A stretch of 64,000 nucleotides of DNA from Adiantum capillus-veneris (lineage: Eukaryota > Streptophyta > Polypodiopsida > Polypodiales > Pteridaceae): assembly GCA_014529385.2 (NCBI GenBank), contig CM043945.1, positions 147,154,241 to 147,218,240 of the forward strand, in the 5' to 3' direction. Made by a program: the position numbers and the translations under genes. The notes beneath the pieces are model-generated. The model was not told the DNA's origin, did not search any database, and saw only the letters and a list, made by a program, of their open reading frames with translations. This document shows, in pieces, positions 33,101 through 43,140 of the stretch (positions are counted from its first letter, which is position 1; each line of letters starts with the position of its first letter).

Positions 33101-35429
33101 GGAGTACACATTCTTTGTTAGCTCTAGTGTTGGAAGGGAAACAATTGGTGCTGTGTTGCTACAACAAGATCCCCACAGTACAAGGATGCGACCCATCTAC
33201 TTTGCTAGTAGGGTCATGAATGCTTTGGAGAGAGACTACACAGAAGCAGAACTCATGATGCTTTCTCTCATGTTTGCGGTGAGAAAGTTTAGATCCTACC
33301 TACTACCAAAACCTTTTGTAATTCTCACTGCAGAAAATTTGTTCCCTTGGGTGTCATCTCAAATGAATCTTAGTACTAGGATCTCAAAGTGGATTATGGA
33401 GTTGCAAGAGTTTCAATACTCTTTCAAGGTAGAAGATAGTGTGCGTGCACAATTGGCAGGGATTCTCACTTATAGGGTGCACGAAAAGGAGATTAAGGTG
33501 CCTGAAGTAAAGACCCTACCATTGCCACCACCAAAAAGTATTCCTAATGCTTTTACTTTGTTCTTTGATGGAGCTTTTCGTCGAGCCACAGGAAAAGCAG
33601 GGGGAGGGCTAGTGTTGCTCAACCCAAGTGGAGAGGTGGTCATGAAAGAGAAGTTCAATCTACCAAGTTCAGCTAGCAACAATGAAGCAGAATATGACAC
33701 TCTACTTCATGGTTTGAAGATGTGCATTGGCCAAGGGATACAACGCCTCATGGTAAAGGGAGATGCACTTCTCATTGTTAAACAGATTTTAGGCATTTGG
33801 GCATGCAAGAATGAGAGCTTACGGACAAAAGTTCATGCCATTCGTAGATTGTTTAATCAATTTGAAGAAGTGCAACTATATCATATTCCTAGGAAACAGA
33901 ATGAAGATGCTGATTTACTTGCACAACAAGCCGTTGCATGTGTAAAGAAAGAAGTGCAGGTCATCATGGTGGCGGCTGCTGTGAAGCAACCGAGGTACCA
34001 GGGATTGGAGTCATTGGCTCCCATCATTGGCTACATTTTGGAGGGTGAGTTTCCACCAGACTTCACAAAAGCTCAGAAGAGGAGACTCATGAAGAAGGCA
34101 AGCGTATATCTCTTCCTAGAAGGCTCCCTCTATCAAAGAGGGAAGGATCAAGTGTGCAGACGAGTACCAACTATCAAGGAAATTCCAGCCATTCTAAAAG
34201 GTTTGCATGAAGAGGCATGTGGTGGTCATTTTGCCCAAGAATTAACTGTGAAGAAGATTTTGCTTTCGGGGTATGTTTGGCCAAGTTTGCATGTGGATGT
34301 TCAACATTGGTGTAAAAGTTGTCACACTTGTCAGATAAATGGAAATAGAAGGTTGGTGCATGGCCCGAGGCAAATAGTGCTTGCAAATGGACCCTTTGAA
34401 AAGTGGGGCATTGATGCTATGGGTCCTCTGCCTAGGACAAAAAATGGTAAACTCTACATTCTAGTGGCTGTAGACTATATGACTAGGTGGGTGGAAGCAC
34501 AAAGTGTGGCAAAGGTAAATGAGAAGACAGTGAGCAAATTCGTCTACACTCACATTTGTTGTAGATTTGGCACACCTTTGGAGATTGTTTCTGATAATGG
34601 TCCAGGGTTTAGAAAAGGATTGCTCACAGAAGTTTGTGAAGAGCTTCACATTCTACATCGTCATAGCACACCATACTATCCACAGTCAAATGGTTTGGTG
34701 GAGAAGGCTAATGGTGTCATTGCAGGAATCATTAGAAAGATGGTGCAAAACAAGACAAAATTATGGGATGACTTCTTGGATGGTGCCTTGTGGGCATATC
34801 GAACCACATATAGGGAAGCCACGGAGTTCACACCATTTCACTTGGTCTATGGTCAAGAGGCTTTGCAGCCTATCGAGCTCAACATTCCAACAATGCGACT
34901 TCATGGCAAAGGAGCACAAGATGATCAAGAGGTATGGATGGATCGACTTCTTACGTTAGTGGAGCTTGAGTGGAAAAGAGAAGCAGCATATGAGTGCTAC
35001 AAGAGGAAAGCCACACAAGCGAAAGAAACGCACGACAAGAAACTGAAGGACAAAGGCATCAAGGAAGGAGAGCTTGTGCTAAGGTATGACAATCGACTTG
35101 ACAATCGTTTTGATGCCAAGTTTGAAACTAGATGGCAAGGGCCATACATAGTCAAGAAGGCTTTCAATTCTAGTTACTATCAGCTTATGGACTTGAATGG
35201 TAAAGAGCACTCCAGGAAGGTAAACGGGTATCGCTTGAAGCCCTATTTGAGTCGCCTTCTACCAAAGGATCTACCAAAGATCTGTCCAAAGGCCGCTGTC
35301 TCATGTAAGTATTGTTACATGAAGCATGAGTGTAACTCCAGCCAAAATTCTGAGGGGCCAAACAATGAAGATCTCGTCAAGGACTCTAAAGCACTCTCTT
35401 TGGAAAAGATGCTCTATGATGGTACATGA
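30150..35429 (+). CDS. gag-pol: E2 Gag-Pol polyprotein, intact (1759 aa)
   Basis: The start is the ATG at 30150 (MESQRQMSGYPLFF); the frame is open 78 bases further upstream but without an ATG. Gag capsid occupies about residues 1-240. A zinc knuckle CWNCGESGHGMYNC is at 246-259. The aspartic protease motif LVDGGAQICIMT has Asp459 and Asp-Gly-Gly where Asp-Ser/Thr-Gly is usual; RPWL closes the domain. RT has RVCVDYRPLN near 745 and FIDD at 846-849. The first RNase H (about 985-1070) has lost its catalytic residues. The second RNase H has FFDGA, NNEAEY, KGDAL and EDAD (Asp1140, Glu1179, Asp1205, Asp1255). Integrase has an HX6H zinc finger (His1353, His1360), C1391/C1394, and Asp1422, Asp1482, Glu1518 (DX59DX35E). 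A GPY motif follows, with no chromodomain. Confidence 0.95.
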   Translation: MESQRQMSGYPLFFGEPGEDAELFLANFKMSCRIKRIVTDQERVEMFEVVLRKDASTWFDSLPEEVKGNYTEVLNRFKRYFFDPQNTQKLWQDIVSHKQKDLDDYYLYKQEFLRLWALWIRNVTNPGDGAEFLKKERFIAGLFPDLKVKVEAGAPATFDAAETRAAEKYRKLKCLRGEVPIEGLRPKGKSQASTSREIPEVTAEVIEKLNESLSSLSIHLAQAVGPKGQAKKSEERDPRPRRVLQCWNCGESGHGMYNCPWPRGEPGRPNLNYPVMNAGEGAGQQPRLLQRPNGPRPPPQGVEGVPPLPDPNVHVVEVTNSNKLDMEANGIKRGRRKGKEKEGVTSQSDHGQGKKAKETKETKRTRRRINLQDIPLGHGMAPYNLLEDMRGKGPDISWPQFLALCPQVRRDLTRAVSTRRKVKESVPVVKIAQAEMNEDITPVLDCYIKGRLVRKGLVDGGAQICIMTEGLMQKLGMHIHETPEIRVKMANNSKARCVGICKNVFVEAFGIKKAVDFYVMSTKGNGYPFILGRPWLMKMRALQDWESGKLICRNDNHKKVVFDMKEQRQEELHEESSQSETEEGWTDSTSEEESSGSITEEESSIEVMGVRFKPSNQETSCQGLEEVGPQENEGDQDEGMLEGMLSTTLTKDEREEFKCVLRKFPRLFAKDYTDVRGVDAVQHKIELKPEATPKAQKLRRLGVIKEQALLKEVRKLLAAGFIYPVENSEWVSPVVVTPKKKGKWRVCVDYRPLNEATKRDHFPLPFQDEILNEVAGHEKYTVCDGYSGYFQIGIALEDQLKTTFITPWGCYAFRVMPFGLTNAPATFQRFMNMVFQAFFGKSIRVFIDDFCIYSSKSLHLQRVEEGLKKLYDMGGQLNPDKCHIGEDEVILLGHKVSYKGIEVDPSKAKALIELPSPKSLKEVISFIQKVKYMSRFIHLASELLHPLQKLTQQVEFAWSDELEEYFCNIKVILSELPTLMPPCWEYTFFVSSSVGRETIGAVLLQQDPHSTRMRPIYFASRVMNALERDYTEAELMMLSLMFAVRKFRSYLLPKPFVILTAENLFPWVSSQMNLSTRISKWIMELQEFQYSFKVEDSVRAQLAGILTYRVHEKEIKVPEVKTLPLPPPKSIPNAFTLFFDGAFRRATGKAGGGLVLLNPSGEVVMKEKFNLPSSASNNEAEYDTLLHGLKMCIGQGIQRLMVKGDALLIVKQILGIWACKNESLRTKVHAIRRLFNQFEEVQLYHIPRKQNEDADLLAQQAVACVKKEVQVIMVAAAVKQPRYQGLESLAPIIGYILEGEFPPDFTKAQKRRLMKKASVYLFLEGSLYQRGKDQVCRRVPTIKEIPAILKGLHEEACGGHFAQELTVKKILLSGYVWPSLHVDVQHWCKSCHTCQINGNRRLVHGPRQIVLANGPFEKWGIDAMGPLPRTKNGKLYILVAVDYMTRWVEAQSVAKVNEKTVSKFVYTHICCRFGTPLEIVSDNGPGFRKGLLTEVCEELHILHRHSTPYYPQSNGLVEKANGVIAGIIRKMVQNKTKLWDDFLDGALWAYRTTYREATEFTPFHLVYGQEALQPIELNIPTMRLHGKGAQDDQEVWMDRLLTLVELEWKREAAYECYKRKATQAKETHDKKLKDKGIKEGELVLRYDNRLDNRFDAKFETRWQGPYIVKKAFNSSYYQLMDLNGKEHSRKVNGYRLKPYLSRLLPKDLPKICPKAAVSCKYCYMKHECNSSQNSEGPNNEDLVKDSKALSLEKMLYDGT

Positions 35430-35443
35430 ATATACCATCATCC

Positions 35444-35457
35444 AGGGGGAGGGCTAA
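35444..35457 (+). promoter_or_regulatory. E2 polypurine tract
   Basis: AGGGGGAGGG, then CTAA, directly precedes the LTR start TGATAGCC, 15 bases after the gag-pol stop. Confidence 0.85.
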
Positions 35458-36997
35458 TGATAGCCGTTTTTCGGCTCTTTGTAATTGCCACAGTGAGTTA
35501 CCTCACCCTACCAAAATCACCCAAACACTATGGCTATCTCTACCATTTCACTGTACATAGGCGTGCGTGAGTCACGGGACTTTTCCCATATCTTCTTAAA
35601 AACCCTCAACTAAATATATGGCCTAAATATAGGGATTTTTTATAATTATTTTGGTATTTTATTTAAATATTTCTACTTAGGTGTGTGTTTTATTAAACCT
35701 ATGTACACCTTCTTTCATCCTCTTACACCATAATTATATATATTTTTTTTTTTGCCCATATGTACATACTCTAACCTCATATTTTTCCTTTATACAAATC
35801 ACTCCTACATTTTCACCCTCACCCTCGTGAAAACAAAAAATTAATTTCTACTCATTGGTTACTTTTATTATATTATTTACTTGCATACTTTTTCCTCTTT
35901 CACCCAAAATAATTCAAGGAGGGACCATATCATATGATTCCAATATCTTTCCATATCCATAACTCCTCCATATTTTTATTATTATTTTTACTCATTATTC
36001 TAACACCATGTGCTCATTGAGCTAAAGTCCATGAATAGTCCATACACTAGTCCCACCATGTATATATTTCTTTATTCACCAATAATCCTCCTCCATGCAT
36101 GTGTCAAGGGCAACTTGGATGCTTTGTATTATGATATGACAAAGGAGGGGCTCACTCTTGGATGCATTGTACAAATTCAACAAAGGAGGGGTCCACTAAA
36201 AGACTTTTGCAAGCATAAAAACAGGCTTTTTGGTGAGAATTTTGGCACCTATCTCCACTCCGAATTTGGAGCAGTGGTTAAAAGAGAAAATGTAGCCCAC
36301 GCTCTGAATAATCACCTCAAATTTTTTCATGATTTTTGGAGCTACCAGCGGTGAGCTATGATTTTTTGAGTGGACCCCAGTCTGCCCACTTTTTTCACAA
36401 GTAGCCCATAGTCTTCTCTCACCTCTTTCCACACTTCTACACACACACACACACACATTTCTCTCAATCCCTCACTCAAACCTGCACCTTCAATGGTTTC
36501 TCTCACCTTCTTCACCATTAACCTCCCCACTTACTCCCATAGCTCTCATATGAGCTCTCCATGTACATACACCATCTCTATGCCTCTCTCTATTATCTCC
36601 AAAGTACAATTCCATCTTACTCCTTATATATATACATAAATTCAGCATGTGTACCATGCTTAACCTCTGCAAATCAAAAGATCTCATCAACGGAATTACC
36701 ATTTTCATCACGATGATCAACCTTGGCAGCGGTGGCGTAAAGAAGAGAAGACGAAGAAGAAGATCGATGGTCATTTAAGAACCTACACAAGTAAGTCCAA
36801 AACTTCTTCAAGCTTCACCACACAAGGATTTGTTCACTTCATTCAACCATCTTACTCCAACCATCCCACCCATTCTACCCATTGTAAATATATCATTAAC
36901 TTTCTAGTGATTACTAACACTAACCACTAACATACTAACACAAAATAGCCATTGACCTAACCATAAAAGACACCTCACCTCAAGACATGTGTATAGT

Positions 36998-37050
<53 letters not shown>

Positions 37051-38066
37051 TACTTACTTTCACCTTATCTACCATCAATAATGCTCTCTTTTGAGCCCAC
37101 ACCCATGACTCAAGCAGACAAAGAAGGCCCGCAATGTTTTGATATTCAAAAAAATCATAATCTTGATTTGTTAGCTTGTAAATTAGGATTTCTAATAATC
37201 TTAATGAGGGGTCTCCAACCTATAAATAGGCCCCTCTCCTTCTTGTAAAACAACCTCCAACATCTCACATAGCACCCCAACACTCTATGCGTGAGGAGAG
37301 ACTTAGGTGTAGCAACCACTTGTGAGCTTCACTCTTGGTGTGAGAGAAGCCTTCAAGCTACACATTGCAAGTGAGAGAGCGTGAGTTCCACAAATCTCAA
37401 AACCACTATTTTACATGCTCCTTCATCATCAATAAATTGAGGTTTGGTGCATCAAAGGCGTGATTCGACGTTTAAATCTTCGTCCTTCCATTTGTGCAAT
37501 ACGGTTTGGTAAATTCAAGGTGACTTGTGTATTTTGAGTTTTATCGGTTGATCTTGATTTTAGAAAGTGTTTTAGTGTGTTTTCCATTGCCAGTTTTGTG
37601 TCCATTGTAAGAGGGTATTGTGGTGAGAGGTCTCCCACACCCTAAGACAGTGTGTGTGTGTTTTGGCAATGATTAGCAATCACTAAGCATTGAGTGAGTT
37701 TTGTACAAGTTCTACGATAGCATCATAACGAACCATCTCCATTTGCAAGTCACAAATAAGGTATTACGCAAGATCCTTCCCTCTCTCTCTTCCCTTTGCT
37801 CTAGCTCTCTCTGGTCCATTTCATGTGTGTCTTGGTGTGAGGTTGTTTGTGTGTGTTGTGTGGTGCATCTTCTTGGTTGTGCCAAAATCTCTCTTGCGTC
37901 CTAGTTCGCATACCATAACTAGGTGGTGCCCCTATCTTGTTTTGGTTTGGCTGTGGGTTTGTTGTTGTGTTGTGCTTGTGGTTGCCCCAGCCCCAATTGA
38001 GTAGCACGGGAGCCTTGAGGGGTGTTTAGAGGTCGCCTCTCTTGTTGCCCGCCCCGGACCGCCTCA
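35458..38066 (+). repeat. E2 right LTR (2609 bp)
   Basis: Nearly identical to the left LTR. It lacks about 92 bp near 35609 and has a longer CT run (37000-37048). It contains TATAAATA at 37221-37228 and AATAAA at 37431-37436. Confidence 0.93.
37000..37048. repeat. Microsatellite (CT)24 in E2 right LTR
   Basis: Expanded relative to the tract at 28491-28519 since the insertion of E2. Confidence 0.95.
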
Positions 38067-38276
38067 ATATATTCCCATGAAATGTTTGTGAGACCAATGA
38101 AGGATACATGGATAGCTAGAAATATACTTCCCTTAGTAATGGGATCGGTAGTGTCTATTAGCCAATGACAAACATTCCTTCAGCCCAACACCCTGGAAGC
38201 TATTATTTGGCTTATTTGGGGAATCCATAATCCACAACCTACGCAATGTAAAGCTTTTGCAAGTATATAAAGCACT
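38067..38276. other. Flank after E2, nothing recognised
   Basis: This resumes the sequence interrupted at 26854. I see no clear frame or repeat. Confidence 0.4.
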
Positions 38277-38575
38277 GATGGATGGGACGCACCATACGAG
38301 TTTCCCAAGGACTTTGCTTATCTTGATGACTACTTTGACTATAAAAATGCAATGACTCACAACAAAATGAAAGTACCTGTGACCAACCATTCACTCATGC
38401 AAGAGTGATACAACTCACATGCCAAAAAGGAAATGTTTCAACCAAAGATCAGGAAGGATTATTGGGACAGCCCATTAGATATACTTCTGGAGCGGGACCA
38501 CTATGATCAATTAGTCAAAGGATTTCACAATGATTATTACAGAGTACATTACGTTAAGGACATTAGTATTTATTA
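38277..38575 (+). pseudogene. Coding-like fragment, unknown
   Basis: A frame of about 100 codons with one internal TGA reads DGWDAPYEFPKDFAYLDDYF, then KDYWDSPLDILLERDHYDQL, and ends at a TAA. It is rich in Asp, Tyr and Lys and looks like real protein. It may belong with the fragments at 26.04-26.84 kb, on the other side of the E2 insertion. I do not recognise it. Confidence 0.4.
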
Positions 38576-38757
38576 AAGGCTCATGGGATGCATTGTAGAT
38601 TTTTGTACAATGTAGACTTGATTTAATTCATTCAACATCTTTATTCTACTCTCTTGTCTTATTCTCAATTTTCTATTTTATTTTGTTAAGGACTTCAAGT
38701 GGAGTGGGATATATTGTACTAAGAAGGATCTTCATTGATTTGGTGCAATAAGTTACC

Positions 38758-39500
38758 ATGCCTCCCAGAGAAAATGTGGCAGCCATAAATGCCAATGTGC
38801 AAATCACACCTCAACAAATGATCATTGATACAAACATTGATGCTATACTCAGCAAGTCTCAACCTGTTTAGCATGGAAGGAAAAGGTGTAGGCAAAGTTC
38901 TTGAAGATTGGATTGAGCATATGGATGGTTACTTCAATTTGGCTCATTCATCTACAAAGAACAAGGCTATCATTGCTAAGTTCAAACAAGAAAAGATGTC
39001 CAAGTGTTGGTGGAGAGACCATTGTACTGAGAATAATGTTGACCCTAATTCAGTAAATTGGGATTATCTGAAGACTCAATTAAAGAAGAAATATCGAAAA
39101 AAAATCATTCAGACCGCATAAATGAGTTTCTTGATTGTACACAAGGAATTAAAGACCCAGAGTTGTACTATGAACCTTTCTTGCCTCTTGTCGAATATGC
39201 TCCAACAGGAATGACTCAAGAATTCAAAGTAGCACGATCCTTGTCAGGATTACATAATCCTATGAAGACCAAACTTCAGAGCCTATAGGTTACCAACTTT
39301 GGTGATGTCCTTGATGCGAGAAAACCTATTGACCTCGAGTTATCAAATAGTGGAAAGCAAAAACCGAAACCTGCTTCTATTCAAGAAATAAAAATACCTC
39401 GTCCTGAGGAGGAACAAAGGTTTGGGAACTCACATCAAAGAAGGTAGAACTTATCACGTATTAAGGTCATACAAGATTATCTATGTTGTACTTGTCTTGA
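38758..39500 (+). pseudogene. gag: Gag of the third gypsy type (broken)
   Basis: The ATG at 38758 opens MPPRENVAAINANVQITPQQ. After a frameshift near 38868 it continues LEDWIEHMDGYFNLAHSSTK and NWDYLKTQLKKKYR, then after another at an A-run near 39096 into NEFLDCTQGIKDPELYYEPF. A knuckle-like CTCLDPEHQSKDF near 39490 has lost its last cysteine. These are capsid and nucleocapsid remnants. Confidence 0.7.
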
Positions 39501-39949
39501 TCCTGAACATCAATCCAAAGATTTCCCATTCAACAACTCAAGATTCATAGGATTGATGGATAATCATGAACCCAGAAACTTCAACCCAAACTAGAGCTTT
39601 AGAAATTATAGACCTAGACCGCATGTAGCTTAGCAGAACTTCAACCAGTAGAACTTCAACCAAAATCAAAGACCTCATCAAAACCCAAGGGAACTTTAGA
39701 CCAGGGAATCCACCTTTTATTTGAAATGGGCCACCCAACAACAACAAGAATGGGAATAAACTCAACCGTCAACCTTGTCCAGAAAGAGGAGGAAGGAATC
39801 AAAGACATCAAGGGATAGCCATGACAACAAAGCTCAAGATTCTAAAGGTGAGAGAATCAAGCAAATGCATATGTTCATGTTGCAATCAAACATTAGGGAA
39901 TTAATGAACAATTTTCAGTGATTCAAACCCCAATAGAGTATCAAGGTAA

Positions 39950-40720
39950 CCATTTCACCTTGTTGATCTCTCCTAGATGCATTACAAATCTCATTTGCTT
40001 AAACAGCCTGATTTAGACCTTACAATGGAATTGGCTATGGGTGGGAACGTTAAGTCTTTTACTTTGGTAGGTAACTTGAATTTTGTTTTGGATGTTCACT
40101 ATACTTAAGCTCATTTTAGAGCCTTACCTATAGGAGTCTATGATGGAATTCTAGGAGTGGATTGGCTTAGGGCCAATGATGCTCACATTTTGCAAAAATT
40201 CTTCATTGAATTTCATAAATGACCAAAAATCTAGAGTTACAATTACCAAGAAACGGGGGAAACCTAAACTTCAACTAGTAAACTTTACCAAACTAATGAA
40301 GTTCTACAAAAAGAATAAAATGATTTATGCAATAAAGCTTAACCCTGTAGAAAAAAAGGCAGACACACATGAACCCAAATGGATGACATAATTTGATGAT
40401 GTATTTTCTGAAGAACTGTCACAATTACCACCTAAGCATGAAGTTGATCATGCAATAGAGCTTATTCCAGGAGCTCAACTAGTTGTTCATAGACCATACA
40501 AGATGTTGGTGCATGAGTCTGCAAACTCAAAGAGCAACTTACTCAACTTCTTGACCAAGGCTTCGTTCGACCCAATGTTTCTCCATGAAGTACTCCTATT
40601 TTTTTTAACCAAAAGAAAGATGGTACTCTACATCTTTGTATTGATTATCATGGATTGAATATGGTAATAGTCAAGAGTACGTATGAAATACCAGAGGAAT
40701 CCCAATCTCTGAGCGATCAT
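39950..40720 (+). pseudogene. pol: Protease end and RT start of the third gypsy type
   Basis: LPIGVYDGILGVDWL near 40120-40165 is the closing ILGxDWL strand of an aspartic protease. After a linker, FDDVFSEELSQLPPKHEVDH and IELIPGAQLVVHRPYKM lead into LKEQLTQLLDQGFVRPNVSP, then a stop, STPIFF, and LHLCIDYHGLNMV. This is the classical start of a gypsy RT. The copy ends before the palm domain. Confidence 0.8.
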
Positions 40721-41817
40721 ATCCGACGAAAACTAAACCAAGCAAACTAATTTAAATAAAATGAAAGCAATCAAAGTCCATTGTTATTGACCTTCAATAG
40801 TTTTTTTTTTTAATTGTCAAAAAAATAATGCTTACAAGGCAAAACCAAAAGATCTAAATGCTAACAAAAAATGGATGCAATGGTGTCTAGCACATAATTT
40901 AAACATTAGGATAAGTAACCTAGTGATGCACACTTGCTCGAGTCCCATTAAGAGCCTGAAAATTTTCTTCCTTGCACTCTATAAATACTTTACTCATTAT
41001 AGTGGGTCATTTTGTATAACGGAAGTATATAAAATATAAATCACATTAAGTAGTTAATCACGTTAATCAAAAAACGATCATCATGCATTCAAAGAATAAA
41101 TTGCTCACACGTATTAGTGAATCTTGTAGGCAACAAAAATTAACGAACCATGATCACAACTTCACAAGAATATATTGTTTTATTTTGTCTTGGGAAGAAA
41201 ACTATAAGTTCCCCATTGGACAAGTTTTGGTGGACATCATATGAAAAATCCCAAAATATCCCAATAAACTTTAAGTCAATACTCACTATTATATTTGTAC
41301 TCGAGAAAGATCTCTTTGTGTTGTAAACCCAAAGCATAGCCACTGATTCGGTGATGGTCACTTGAGGCTCAATTATCAGTAACCTAGGTGGATAGAAGAG
41401 CTTACATTGTCATCACGCATCATAACGAGCCGACTCAGATCTACTAAGGGTGGATCTGCATGTGGGAGTTCTACCCCCACTTTGTGTGCATGAACAATGC
41501 TACCTACTTTGCTCAACTCTGCCAATTCCACTAGAGTTGGAGACTACCCCCACTTTTGAGAGGAAAATGACAAGAGGGTCCCATGCTTTTGTAGCTGTGC
41601 CAAAATGGGCATAGTTTCATGTAAGGGAATCTTATCCTTTTTTTGTGTCATCTTGTAACGTTCTAGCTGTTAATTCCCCTGAGAAACATCCTCTGGCTAT
41701 ACCCATGTGGGCTTCTTGCAATATGTATAAATACTCATTCTCACGGAAGAATATCATCCTTCCCTAGCCTGTAGAGAGTTCCTGCAATGAGAGAATAAGG
41801 TTCACATTTAACAGTTT
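40721..41817. other. Non-coding; possible solo LTR
   Basis: No gene is seen. A plus-strand TATAAATA at about 41725 is followed by CT-rich sequence, reminiscent of an LTR promoter. The sequence stops where the E3 RNase H frame begins at 41818, so an LTR insertion may have cut E3 here. I could not fix its ends. Confidence 0.35.
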
Positions 41818-42420
41818 TCAAGCTATGTCCTTACGAAGCTCTTTGGGTGGAAAACCATTAACTAAAGAGTTCACAATCTTCTCACTCCATTCAGGTATGG
41901 TCTGGACTAGGAATAGAGAAGTATCATGCAATTCATCATCAACTCCAGGAGGGGCTTCACCATTGGGTATGCAAGACAAATGATCCGCCATGACATGTCT
42001 TTTACCAAGTCTCACCACAACGGTAAAATCAAACTCAAGGAGAATTAACAACCATCGTGTAATTCTTCCCGTGGAACACGGTTTATTTACTAGATACAAC
42101 AAGGCTTGATGATCCACATAGAAAACAAACTTGTTGGCAATAAGGTAGTAGCGGAATTTCTTTACTGCATAAATCATAGCTAAACCCTCTCGCTCTATAG
42201 TGGTGTAGTTTCTCTCGGAATCATTCAATTGATGGCTTGCGAAGCTAATGGGGTAGTCCAATTTATGTTCTCCTGGTTGAGCTAGAACACACCCAATTAC
42301 AAAGTTCGATGCATCAATATGCACATGGAAAATTACATTCCAATCGGACACTTGTAGAATAGGAGTGTTAGTCAAGGCCTTTTTCAATGACTCATAAGCA
42401 TGGTCACACTCCGCGGTCCA
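41818..42420 (-). pseudogene. pol: E3 RNase H
   Basis: Open for 189 codons: VIFHVHIDASNFVIGCVLAQ, NYTTIEREGLAMIYAVKKF, FYVDHQALLYLVNKPCSTGR, then ADHLSCIPNGEAPPGVDDEL. It is strongly related to E1 8200-8660 and lacks a second RNase H, consistent with the Athila-like group. It is followed by TIPEWSEKIVNSL, the start of the integrase linker, then a stop at 41818. Confidence 0.85.
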
Positions 42421-42620
42421 GTGAAAATAAGAAGTGATTACAATGGACGAGCTATCTCAGCAAAGTTTAAATAAACCGTCGTTAATAACCAACATGGCCC
42501 ATGAACCTTTGAACTCCTTTATAGTTTGTAGGTGGTGGAAATTCAACAATGGCTTTAATTTTTCTCTCATCTGTGGAAATCCCATTTTTGGATACTATAT
42601 GCCCTAAAATGACTCCATGT

Positions 42621-42985
42621 TTAATCCAAAATTGGCATTTGAAAGGGTTTCAGGAGATGCAATATAATTTGCACTTCTTTCCAAGAGGAATAAACACAAA
42701 GGTCATCTAAGAAAGCTTCGCAAAACTCCCTCAAATATTCTCTAAATGCAATGTTTATTAGTCTTTGAAAGGTGGCAGGGGCATTCGTTAAGCGAAAAGC
42801 CATAACACGAAATGCGAACACTCCAAATTCGGTTATAAAGGTTGTTTTAGATTGGTCCTCTAGTGCAATTGTGATTTGATTGTAGCCAGAGTACCCATCT
42901 AAAAAGCTATAAGCTTCCTTCCCTGCAACTCTTTCAAGCACATGTTCTGAATATGGCAGGGGGTTATGGTCCCTCCTAGTGGCGG
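42621..42985 (-). pseudogene. pol: E3 RT palm fragment
   Basis: The minus strand reads VLERVAGKEAYSFLDGYSGY, then FAFRVMAFRLTNAPATFQRL, then FLDDLCVYS. The catalytic box is FLDD where E1 has YMDD, and the usual MPFGLTNAP is MAFRLTNAP. The first 45 bases next to E4 (42942-42985) continue the frame without an ATG. The piece is frameshifted below 42640. Confidence 0.85.
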
Positions 42986-43100
42986 TGACGAAGGAAATTT
43001 GGAATGGCGGCCTCTACACCAAAACAAACTCCATTGCGCCACAAGGGAAATGAGATGAGGGCACCACCTAGTCTTGGAAGCGTGGACTAGGACTGCTACA

Positions 43101-43140
<40 letters not shown>

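Larger units (their letters stand above)
26855..38066 (+). mobile_element. E2: young, apparently intact Tat-like Ty3/gypsy retrotransposon
   Basis: Two LTRs of 2683 and 2609 bp flank a 5.9 kb interior with a primer site, two small frames, one uninterrupted gag-pol frame and a polypurine tract. LTRs start TGATAGCC and end CGCCTCA. ATAT flanks both ends (26851-26854 and 38067-38070), a 4 bp target duplication; TATAT is possible if the LTR is taken one base longer. By eye the LTRs differ by about 15 substitutions, a roughly 92 bp indel and microsatellite length, so the insertion is recent. The second, archaeal-type RNase H places it in the Tat lineage. Confidence 0.93.
38758..40720 (+). mobile_element. 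Gag-protease-RT fragment of another gypsy element
   Basis: The order gag, damaged knuckle, protease end and start of RT is preserved on the plus strand but broken by frameshifts and stops. It stops inside RT at about 40720. The motifs differ from those of E1 to E4, so it belongs to another gypsy lineage. No primer site or LTR was found upstream. Confidence 0.8.
41818..42985 (-). mobile_element. E3 (3' piece): RT palm and RNase H of an Athila-like element
   Basis: This is the continuation of the RT gene that breaks off at 52104, displaced by E4. The element is truncated below 41818: integrase, polypurine tract and 3' LTR are missing. Confidence 0.85.
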
